Shown piece after piece: positions 14,889 through 21,080 of a DNA stretch of 21,080 nt (positions are counted from its first letter, which is position 1; each line of letters opens with the position of its first letter). Below the pieces are notes generated by a model. The model saw nothing but the letters and a program-made list of their open reading frames with translations, had not been told where the DNA came from and did not search any database. The stretch is from Actinomycetes bacterium (GTDB lineage: Bacteria > Actinomycetota > Actinomycetes > Mycobacteriales > Mycobacteriaceae). Both the position numbers and the translations under genes were made by a program. The stretch lies in NCBI GenBank assembly GCA_023415515.1, contig JAEZKH010000248.1:1-21080 (forward strand), read 5' to 3'.

Positions 14889-15407
14889 ATTAACTTTTGC
14901 ACGGGGCTGCGCGCCTTGACCGCGAGCGGGACGATCGGCCTGTCACTCGTGTTTGCCGGACCGCTGCCTCTGGCGCTGGCGGAGGCACAGACCCGGACAT
15001 TCGTGCTGACTCAGCAACCCCCCACACTGCACCCGGTCGACCAGCACACTCCGGGGTTGAGTGTGGCGGACGCGGTGCTCTATGAGTCGACGGTCAGCGG
15101 CGAGCACGGCGAGTCCGGCACCTTGACCGGGTTTCTCATCACCGCCGACACTCCCGACGCCGAAAGCGGCGACCTCGATGCAGACCGCCTCGGCCAGCTG
15201 TCGTTCGACCTCGGGAACGGCAACACACTGGCTGTCATCGGCGAGTCGATCTACCGTGGCGACGCCGTGCAGATGACACCGAGTGCACCGCAACTGCGCG
15301 CCGTGGTCGGCGGCACCGGCACCTACATCGGGGCCCGCGGCCAGGTGTCGACGACGCGCAACGACGACGGCACCTACCGGCACGAATTCACGCTTCTCGA
15401 CGGCTGA
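14889..15407 (+). CDS. Exported allene-oxide-cyclase/dirigent-like barrel protein
   Basis: A 172-aa product is expected, with a Sec signal peptide (hydrophobic core 14-31, cut after about residue 31 or 33, ALA/AEA). The mature part ends in VVGGTGTYIGARGQV (139-153) and a strand DGTYRHEFTLL, the hallmark of the AOC/dirigent-like eight-stranded barrel found in many actinobacterial exported proteins. Bacterial members have no established reaction; ligand binding is the safest guess. The start is unusual. AGGAGG (14876-14881) is 7 bases before an in-frame ATT at 14889, which begins exactly at the signal peptide. No ATG/GTG/TTG fits; the upstream GTG at 14781 has a poor site and would prepend 36 unlikely residues. 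The substrate-binding lipoprotein follows after 67 bases. Confidence 0.75.
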   Translation: MNFCTGLRALTASGTIGLSLVFAGPLPLALAEAQTRTFVLTQQPPTLHPVDQHTPGLSVADAVLYESTVSGEHGESGTLTGFLITADTPDAESGDLDADRLGQLSFDLGNGNTLAVIGESIYRGDAVQMTPSAPQLRAVVGGTGTYIGARGQVSTTRNDDGTYRHEFTLLDG

Positions 15408-15474
15408 GCGGCATCTCATCGCCGGCGGTCAGGCGACCCTACGACGCCAACGACCAATGACCACAAGGAGATCC

Positions 15475-16542
15475 ATGGCCACCCACAGTCGCCGCCGAAG
15501 AAGTGCGACGTACCTGACCACCGTCGGCGCCGTCACCGCGCTCACGCTGGCAGGCTGCGGCGCCAGCGCGGCCGAAACGGCCGAGCCGAGCACCGGGGAG
15601 TCGCTGCGCATCGTGCTGGGTGCGCAACCCCAGCCGTCGCAGCTACCGCTGGTCTACGGCGTCGACCACAACGGCGCCGATTTCGGGCTGGCCCTCAGCG
15701 TCACGCAGAACGTCGTCAAATTCGACGATCACATCAACGCGGTGCAGACACTGCGGGACGACAAGGCCCAAATCCTGGCGACATCGTTCTCCGCGATATT
15801 GGATGCACGCCAGCAGGGCGAGGACGTCAAGATCTTCTGCCCGTACGTCAGCTCAGACGATTTCGTGCTTGCGGGCGCCAACGGCGTGCACAACGCGGGC
15901 CAGCTGTTCGAACCGTCCACCCGGGTGGGCATCGACAGCCCCGGTGGCTCTGGAGCCATCGTGCTCAACGCGCTGTTGAGCGGTGTCGGTGAACCCCGCG
16001 ACGTCCACGAGATCCCGAACCAGCGGATTCTGCAGACCAGCAGCGACCGATTGGATGCGTTGATCGCCGGCCAGGTGGATGCGACGGTGATTCACGACAC
16101 GCAGTACGACAGTGTTAAAGCAAAGCTCAATCAACCGGTGCTGATCGCCACGCTCTACCAGGACTCCCCCGGGTTCATCAAAGTGGCCCAGGCCGCCCGG
16201 GCGGATTGGCTCGCACAGAACCGCGAACTGGCCGCCCGCTACTGCGCCACCACGCTGCGCGCGATGACGACGCTGAAAAGCGACTTCGCCGTGTTCCGGA
16301 GCGCGGTCGACGAATACGTCGCAGAACCCCCCTCCGAACAATCGCTGCGGGAGTTGTTCGAGCTCATCCAGCGATATCCGTTCTGGACGGAGGACGGTGG
16401 GCTCTCCGACGACAGCGTGAAGTTCATGATCGACATCGCCACGGAGTCGGGCGTCCTCACCCAACCGATGAATCCTGCCGACATCGTCGACCGTCAGACG
16501 CTCAGCCGGGCCGTCGAACTCGCCAACGCTGCGACGGGATAG
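15475..16542 (+). CDS. Lipoprotein substrate-binding protein (ABC-type, NMT1/SsuA-like)
   Basis: This 355-aa protein starts at ATG 15475, 4 bases after AAGGAG. The N terminus has RRRR (6-9), a hydrophobic stretch and lipobox LAGC with the acylated Cys at 28, so it should be anchored on the outer face of the membrane. The mature part has the periplasmic-binding class II pattern of nitrate/sulfonate/thiamine-precursor binders: LRIVLGAQPQPSQLPLVYG, then SFSAILDARQQGEDVKIFCPY, GIDSPGGSGAIVLNALL, DRLDALIAGQVDATVIHDTQ. The ligand cannot be named. No permease or ATPase gene is nearby, so it either uses a transporter encoded elsewhere or works as a binding protein only. Confidence 0.85.
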   Translation: MATHSRRRRSATYLTTVGAVTALTLAGCGASAAETAEPSTGESLRIVLGAQPQPSQLPLVYGVDHNGADFGLALSVTQNVVKFDDHINAVQTLRDDKAQILATSFSAILDARQQGEDVKIFCPYVSSDDFVLAGANGVHNAGQLFEPSTRVGIDSPGGSGAIVLNALLSGVGEPRDVHEIPNQRILQTSSDRLDALIAGQVDATVIHDTQYDSVKAKLNQPVLIATLYQDSPGFIKVAQAARADWLAQNRELAARYCATTLRAMTTLKSDFAVFRSAVDEYVAEPPSEQSLRELFELIQRYPFWTEDGGLSDDSVKFMIDIATESGVLTQPMNPADIVDRQTLSRAVELANAATG

Positions 16543-16665
16543 CCGCTGAGACGGACCGGCCGTCGCCTCGCAACACTTCGTTCGACCCTGTGGGTGGGTA
16601 CACCCTTGCCGAAATCGGTTTCCCGGCGCTGCGCGAACCTGAGGCGCCTTCAGGCTTGACCGCTA

Positions 16666-16671
16666 CCCTCG
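16666..16671 (+). promoter_or_regulatory. Candidate -10 box for the GT87-lipase operon
   Basis: TACCCT in the context CTTGACCGCTACCCTCGC fits the mycobacterial TANNNT -10 element and lies 33 bases before the GTG start. A good ribosome binding site, GGAAGGAG, follows at 16685-16692. The -35 region is not distinctive. Confidence 0.4.
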
Positions 16672-16704
16672 CGCAGCGACGCCGACGGAAGGAGTCGCCT
16701 CATC

Positions 16705-17967
16705 GTGCACGATCACCAGCGCGGGCCCGCGGTCCCTCGATCGGTCCGTGTGTGGGGCCCCCTGTTGCTGACGGTTGCGGTGGCGCTGTACGTCGCCGCC
16801 TATCTGCGGTGGCCGAGCCTGGCCGGCCAGGTCGACCTGCTGGTCTACCGGTTCGGCGCAACGCGCGTCGCAGACGGTCAGGACCTCTACGCCGTGGGGA
16901 TGACCGGAAACGCACACACGATGCTGTTCGACTACACGCCGTTCGCTGCGCTGTGCTTCCTCCCCCTCGTCGGGCTCAGCAAGCCGCTCGTTCTCGTCCT
17001 CGGTTTCGCGGTGAACCTCGCCTGCGTGGGCTACCTCGTCCGCCGAATGCTCGCCTCTGCAGGCGTCGCCTCGGCGACCGGGCTGTGGGGGCTGACGGCG
17101 CTTGTGCTGGCACCGATCATCTGGCTGGAGCCCGTTCGGCTTTCGCTGCAACTCGGCCAGATCAACCTGGTCATCATGACACTCGTCATCGCGGACCTGC
17201 TGACGCAGCCGTCGCGCAGGTGGACCGGCGTGGGTATCGGGCTCGCCGCAGGGATAAAACTGACTCCCGCGCTCTTCATCCTGTTCCTCATCGCAACCGG
17301 CCGACGCCGCGAAGCGGTCGTGGCGGGCGTGACCTTCGTCTCGACCGTGGCCGTCGGTTTCCTTCTGCTGCCCGCCGATTCCACCGAGTTCTGGCTGCGC
17401 GGCGGGTTCCACGACGTGCGCCGGATCTCCAGCGATCCGCTGGCGAACACCAGCCTGGCCGGCCTCCTCGCCCGGCTCGGCTGGGGGCAATGGCAGACAG
17501 CTGGGGCGGTCCTCTTCGCCGTCATCGCCATCGCCGTCGCCGCGGCGGCGTGGCGCCGCGGTCAGTTGCTGCTGGGTATCGCGATCGCAGGTCTGGCGTC
17601 GGCCGCGGCCTCGCCGTTCAGCTGGAGCCACCACTGGGTGTGGTTCGCACCGCTTCTCGCCCACCTCGGGCTGCGCGGGTACGTGCACCGCTCGCGGGTC
17701 GCGACGGCGGCCCTGTGGGCACTGGCTGGCGCCTTCGGGGGGTGGTTCGTCGCGTCGCGCAGCTCGCCGCCACAGGCGGGTCTGATGTCGTTGCGCCATC
17801 CGGGTGCCTGGGATCAGCTGCTCCCGGCGGCCTACCTGTTCGTGCTGGTCATCGCCCTCATCGTGACGGTGTGCACGCTCTGGCCTGCACGCGGGCGCAC
17901 CGGACTCGCGCACCGGCGAACCGCCGAGGGGATTGACAATGCGGTACCGCGGGTACTGCAGCCCTGA
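16705..17967 (+). CDS. GT87-family polyprenol-linked sugar transferase (membrane)
   Basis: This 420-aa polytopic membrane protein has the features of GT-C fold GT87 (DUF2029) mannosyltransferases of actinobacteria, which use polyprenyl-phosphate mannose on the outer face to build PIM, lipomannan or arabinomannan. Seen directly: a first hydrophobic helix (17-34), then VDLLVYRFGA with the likely catalytic Asp44, LSLQLGQINLVIM, the GIGLAAGIKLTPALFILFL helix pair, NTSLAGLLARLG, and SPFSWSHHWVWF. About nine to eleven membrane segments can be drawn. The start is GTG 16705; GGAAGGAG is 12 bases upstream, rather far, but no closer in-frame ATG exists. It is coupled to the lipase gene by TGATG. The specific acceptor is not determinable. 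Confidence 0.85.
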   Translation: MHDHQRGPAVPRSVRVWGPLLLTVAVALYVAAYLRWPSLAGQVDLLVYRFGATRVADGQDLYAVGMTGNAHTMLFDYTPFAALCFLPLVGLSKPLVLVLGFAVNLACVGYLVRRMLASAGVASATGLWGLTALVLAPIIWLEPVRLSLQLGQINLVIMTLVIADLLTQPSRRWTGVGIGLAAGIKLTPALFILFLIATGRRREAVVAGVTFVSTVAVGFLLLPADSTEFWLRGGFHDVRRISSDPLANTSLAGLLARLGWGQWQTAGAVLFAVIAIAVAAAAWRRGQLLLGIAIAGLASAAASPFSWSHHWVWFAPLLAHLGLRGYVHRSRVATAALWALAGAFGGWFVASRSSPPQAGLMSLRHPGAWDQLLPAAYLFVLVIALIVTVCTLWPARGRTGLAHRRTAEGIDNAVPRVLQP

Positions 17968-19301
17968 TGCGGCAATTGAACGGCGCTACCCCCACCCACG
18001 ACACGCTTCGCCACGGCGAGCGGCCGATCCCACCGGACCGCGACCCGTTCTACCAGCCGCCCCCTGGCTACGAGCACGCCGAACCGGGCGAGGTGCTTCG
18101 TTCGCGCGACGTGGAGATCGGGTTCCTCGGTCTGATCGAGCAGCGGGTGAAAGCCACGCAACTGCTCTACCGCACCACCAACCTGCATGAACAGCCGGAA
18201 GTCGCCGTCACGACGGTGCTCATGCCTGCGCAGCGCCAGTGGGGCACGGCGTGTCCGGTGCTGTCGTATCAGTGCGCGATCGACGCCGTCGCGTCGCGGT
18301 GTTTCCCCTCCTTCGCCATGCGGCGCGGCGCCCGCCCGATCGGTGCGTTCGTGCAAGCCGAATACCTGTTGGTGACCGCGGCGCTGGCCGAAGGCTGGGC
18401 GGTGTGCGTGCCGGACCACGAAGGTTGCCACGGCATGTGGGGCGCCCCAGTCGAGCCCGGCTACCGGATCCTGGACGGGTTGCGGGCCGCAATCAGCTGC
18501 GAGCGCCTGAATCTTTCGCCGTCCGCGCCGGTGGGCCTGTGGGGATATTCCGGCGGCGGCCTGGCGTCGGCATGGGCGGCAGAACTCTGTGACCGGTATG
18601 CACCAGAGCTCAATATCGTTGGCGCCGTGCTGGGTTCGCCGGTCGGCGACCCGGGCAGTGTGGCGCGCCGCCTCAACGGCAGCTTCTTCGCCGGTCTCGC
18701 CGCCCTGATGATCTCGGCGCTGACGCAAGTCTTTCCCGGGGCGCAGAAAGTCGTCGATGAACACGCGACGGCCGAGGGCAAGGCGCTGCTCGACGCGTTG
18801 CAGACGATGTCCACCGTGGAGGCGGTATGGCAGTTGCGCAATGTCGACATCGGCTCCTACATCGACATGACTGCCGACGAATTGTGGGACCTGCCCGAGG
18901 TCCGTCACATCTTTGATGAGACCAGGCTCGGCAAATCCCGGCCCACGCCTGCCGTGCTGGTCGTCCAAGCGGTACACGACGGAATCATCAGCGTCGACGA
19001 TGTCGATGCACTGGTCGCCGAATATCGACGCCTCGGCGCAGCGGTCACCTATCACCGCGACCTGTTCTGCGGTCACCTGCTGCTGCATCCGTTGTCGGCG
19101 CCGATGACGCTGCGGTGGCTGCGCGACCGTTTCACCGACCGACCACTCGACGAGCACAAGACACGCACGGTATGGCCGACGATCTTCAACCCGTCGACCT
19201 ACCTCGGCATGGCCAAGTTAGGTGTCATCACCGCACGAGTCGTCCTCGGCCGTGCGGTGGTGCGCCAACCGCTGTCGACGACAGACGCCACCGAGTCCTA
19301 G
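17967..19301 (+). CDS. LIP-family secretory-type lipase / triacylglycerol lipase
   Basis: This 444-aa alpha/beta hydrolase is of the LIP family (Candida antarctica lipase A-like). The nucleophile Ser195 is in GYSGGG. Asp338 (QAVHDGIISVDDV) and His370 (CGHLLLHP) complete a triad at nearly the spacing of that family. AEGWAVCVPDHEG upstream is also typical. It would hydrolyse lipid or acyl esters. The ATG overlaps the stop of the preceding glycosyltransferase by one base (TGATG), with no strong ribosome binding site, so translation is probably coupled. No signal peptide is visible; the N terminus (1-30) is polar. Length and domain suggest the same group as M. tuberculosis Rv1592c, from memory. 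The pairing with a glycosyltransferase suggests envelope lipid or glycolipid remodelling, but that is inference. Confidence 0.88.
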   Translation: MRQLNGATPTHDTLRHGERPIPPDRDPFYQPPPGYEHAEPGEVLRSRDVEIGFLGLIEQRVKATQLLYRTTNLHEQPEVAVTTVLMPAQRQWGTACPVLSYQCAIDAVASRCFPSFAMRRGARPIGAFVQAEYLLVTAALAEGWAVCVPDHEGCHGMWGAPVEPGYRILDGLRAAISCERLNLSPSAPVGLWGYSGGGLASAWAAELCDRYAPELNIVGAVLGSPVGDPGSVARRLNGSFFAGLAALMISALTQVFPGAQKVVDEHATAEGKALLDALQTMSTVEAVWQLRNVDIGSYIDMTADELWDLPEVRHIFDETRLGKSRPTPAVLVVQAVHDGIISVDDVDALVAEYRRLGAAVTYHRDLFCGHLLLHPLSAPMTLRWLRDRFTDRPLDEHKTRTVWPTIFNPSTYLGMAKLGVITARVVLGRAVVRQPLSTTDATES

Positions 19302-19456
19302 ACGCTCGTGGGGCATTCGCTCCGCTGAGTTTGCTGTGCTGACGGGCCGATGGGCGCAATTCTATCCAGCAAACGCACCCGCCGTTGCTCGACTACTCCG
19401 AATAATTTTTGTATCAGTCTTTGTCGTTGCTCTTGACAGGGTCTTTATCGGAATTA

Positions 19457-19486
19457 CTGACACAGGAGTTAATTATTCGTTACAGT
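19457..19486 (+). promoter_or_regulatory. Candidate promoter of the PGRS protein gene
   Basis: In the distinctly AT-rich gap 19380-19500, CTGACA (19457-19462) and TACAGT (19481-19486) form a -35/-10 pair with an 18-base spacer, about 87 bases before the ATG at 19573. A TTGACA at 19433-19438 also lies in this stretch, with a weaker downstream partner. The rest of 19302-19572 holds no gene. Confidence 0.4.
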
Positions 19487-19572
19487 CCCCGGCTTAAATA
19501 CAAAACCACCACCCCGCGTGCACAGCCGCGACCGTAGGGTTGCTCGCACCGAGAATGGGAGATTGCTGGCCG

Positions 19573-21080
19573 ATGTCTGTCCACTACACGCAGCGCGCCA
19601 AGTCGAACCGCAGTCGCCGGCGCAAGGGCAGGCGTTCGTCTGAGCACCCTGTGCTGAAGTGGCTCCGGACCGGCGCAGTGGTCGCCGGGTTGGGCGCTGC
19701 GGTGACCACCGGGCAGGGCGTCGCCTATGCCGAAGAATCCACATCGGAGTCCTCGGCGGAATCCTCGTCGGAATCCTCGTCGGAGTCGTCATCGAGGTCG
19801 TCGGCTGCCAGGGGGTCATCGACATCGTCGGGCGATGGGCCGGGCGACCACCGGCCGGTGTCCGGGGTCGGCGTGACTGCTGCGACGTCGCCCTCGATGT
19901 CGGTGAGTGCCGGCCCCAGAGTCGGCCCGCACCGGATCCTGCGGCGTGGGATCGACTCTCCGATCTCGCGTATCGGTGCGGCGCGTGGCGATTCGATTCG
20001 CCGCGGCGTGGCCGGCCGTGTCGGAGACAATGAGGCGGCGGCAGGAAGCAGGCCTGCCGATTCGGCCTCCTCACCCACCGATCCAGTTACAACCGTTGCG
20101 GCGACGAACGGGTCGCAAGCGGCTGCCGAAGAAGTGGTGGCGGCGACCCGGAAAGCCTTGACAGAGCGGGCTGTTCCGACGTTGGGCTGGGTCTTCGACG
20201 CTGTCACAGAACGCGTCGGCGCGGCCGCACCAGCCGGAGTGGAGAAGAGGCAGGGCCAATCGGACGGCGCGGGCGAGCGCGGTCTGGTCCGGCCGGAGTC
20301 GATGCCCCGGTTCACGGCAGTCGTCGAGCGGATCCGTCCGTTGGCGGCGGTACGCCCGGAACGGCCTGTGGTGTTTATTGATTCGGGTCATGCGCCTACC
20401 TCGTCGCCGAACACCCACGTAGCGAGCCCGTCGTCGGTGACCGCTACCGGCGAGACGGCCCCGGCGGCGCCGGCCGAACCGAGGTCGCAAGCCGCGAGTG
20501 CCGCGGCGCCGGTGGTCGAGCAGTTGCTGCAGCTGGTGGGCTTGGCGCCTTCGTTCGGTTCCGGCTCTACCCCTCCGGCCGATTCACCGTTGGCGTGGGT
20601 GATGCTGGGCTTCGTCCGTCGGGAGATCGGCGGGCGTTCGGCGGTCGAGACGATGGTGGTGCGCGCTGACACCGACGGCAGCCAGCGGATCGCCGTCACC
20701 GACAGCGTGGGTGATCTGACCGCGCGGCCGAGACTCCTCGCCGGCCTTGGCGCGCTGGTGGATGTCCAGCGTCCCATGATCGGCACGGGTGGCTGGCTGA
20801 TCGGAAACGGCATCGACGCCGCCGCCGACTGCGTGACCGATTGCGATGGCGGCAACGGCGGCTTGCTGTTGGGCAACGGCGGCAAGGGCGCGAATGGTGG
20901 CCGCGGTGGTAACGCGGGCTTGATCGGCGTCGGCGGAACCGGCGGCGCTGCAACAACTTTGGGCCAGGATGCCGGCGCAGGCGGCCGCGGTGGTCTGCTG
21001 TTCGGGCCGGGCGGCGCCGGCGGATACGGCGGCCTGAACGGAGCGGGCGGCCGAGGCGGCGACGGCAGCATCTTCTGGGG
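19573..21080 (+). CDS. Exported PGRS-repeat protein, truncated by the right edge
   Basis: An open frame from ATG 19573 runs without a stop to the window end (502 codons). GGGAG lies about 11 bases upstream. The N terminus is rich in Arg/Lys (8-21) and followed by a hydrophobic core (WLRTGAVVAGLGAAVTTG) and AYA (51-53), a signal peptide. Next come an acidic-serine repeat (55-74), a long low-complexity Ala/Pro/Arg region, and from about 338 the segment SPLAWVMLGFVRREIGG, familiar from mycobacterial surface proteins. From about 404 a PGRS domain begins (IGTGGWLIGNG, then GG.GGLL.GNGG.GANGG units) with two Cys (DCVTDC). There is no PE domain, so export is by Sec rather than the ESX pathway of PE_PGRS proteins. 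The function is probably cell surface; the C-terminal part is not visible. Confidence 0.85.
   Translation, partial: MSVHYTQRAKSNRSRRRKGRRSSEHPVLKWLRTGAVVAGLGAAVTTGQGVAYAEESTSESSAESSSESSSESSSRSSAARGSSTSSGDGPGDHRPVSGVGVTAATSPSMSVSAGPRVGPHRILRRGIDSPISRIGAARGDSIRRGVAGRVGDNEAAAGSRPADSASSPTDPVTTVAATNGSQAAAEEVVAATRKALTERAVPTLGWVFDAVTERVGAAAPAGVEKRQGQSDGAGERGLVRPESMPRFTAVVERIRPLAAVRPERPVVFIDSGHAPTSSPNTHVASPSSVTATGETAPAAPAEPRSQAASAAAPVVEQLLQLVGLAPSFGSGSTPPADSPLAWVMLGFVRREIGGRSAVETMVVRADTDGSQRIAVTDSVGDLTARPRLLAGLGALVDVQRPMIGTGGWLIGNGIDAAADCVTDCDGGNGGLLLGNGGKGANGGRGGNAGLIGVGGTGGAATTLGQDAGAGGRGGLLFGPGGAGGYGGLNGAGGRGGDGSIFW
19735..19794 (+). repeat. Five 12-bp repeats encoding Glu-Ser-X-Ser
   Basis: Five tandem 12-base units, GAATCCTCGTCG and near copies, run at 19735-19794. 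They encode ES-TS, ES-SA, ES-SS, ES-SS and ES-SS just after the signal peptide of the PGRS protein. The third and fourth units are identical. In-frame unit loss or gain would change the length of this segment without breaking the frame. Confidence 0.75.
20782..21080 (+). repeat. PGRS-type GGCGGC-rich repeat tract
   Basis: The DNA is dense in GGCGGC/GGTGGC units encoding Gly-Gly-X, with Asn/Ala/Arg/Leu in the X positions, and continues to the window edge. It is coding, within the PGRS protein. Such tracts are recombination- and assembly-prone. Confidence 0.8.

Noticed and set aside
16206..17936. Plus-strand frame of 576 codons across the binding-protein end and GT87
   Set aside because: Arg/Pro-rich shadow frame; the overlapping frames hold a recognisable lipoprotein and a membrane transferase with sensible starts.
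17832..19157. Minus-strand frame opposite the lipase
   Set aside because: The lipase frame has a full catalytic triad; the antisense frame has no features.
19735..19794. CRISPR array
   Set aside because: Units are 12 bases, contiguous and in frame with a coding sequence; there are no spacers.

Overview
The window looks like the chromosome of a Mycobacterium, most likely a rapid-growing Mycolicibacterium-type species. GC is high. There is a 190-residue bifunctional-type dCTP deaminase, a tRNA-Gly(CCC) beside it, mycobacterial-style exported proteins, a GT87 membrane glycosyltransferase, and a PGRS (Gly-Gly-X) protein running off the right edge. The placement is from gene content and sequence style; no search was possible.

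Layout. 1-1843 is a conserved-looking block: the first codons of a possible response regulator (minus, cut by the edge), an exported CAP-like/SH3-like protein (minus), dcd (minus) and a divergent tRNA-Gly. 1844-2462 has no intact gene, only a terminator after the tRNA and what looks like a decayed tyrosine-recombinase remnant. 2466-13163 is an accessory cassette, all on plus: a small MelC1/caddy-like protein, a tyrosinase, two giant unrecognised proteins (1210 and 1375 aa) and a peptidoglycan-binding-domain protein with an HELIH zinc-peptidase motif. 13381-14633 is a damaged divergent pair: an SDR that has lost its NAD-binding N terminus and a LysR regulator with an internal deletion and a frameshift. 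14889-16542 encodes two exported proteins, an allene-oxide-cyclase/dirigent-like barrel (apparent ATT start) and a solo lipoprotein substrate-binding protein. 16705-19301 is a two-gene operon of a GT87 glycosyltransferase and a LIP-family lipase joined by a TGATG overlap. From 19573 to the right edge an open frame encodes a signal-peptide-bearing PGRS protein.

How the parts may work together. The first four cassette genes are tightly spaced and probably cotranscribed; the fifth follows a 177-base gap with a perfect hairpin. The caddy-like protein would load copper or shield the tyrosinase active site. The tyrosinase is otherwise well conserved, but the first CuA histidine reads as glutamine. 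The two giant proteins have no signal peptides and no recognisable catalytic domain; the first has a beta-rich C terminus. The five-gene set beside a tRNA with an apparent integrase remnant is the best candidate here for an undescribed system. Its function is unknown, and any role in oxidative crosslinking or surface chemistry is inference.
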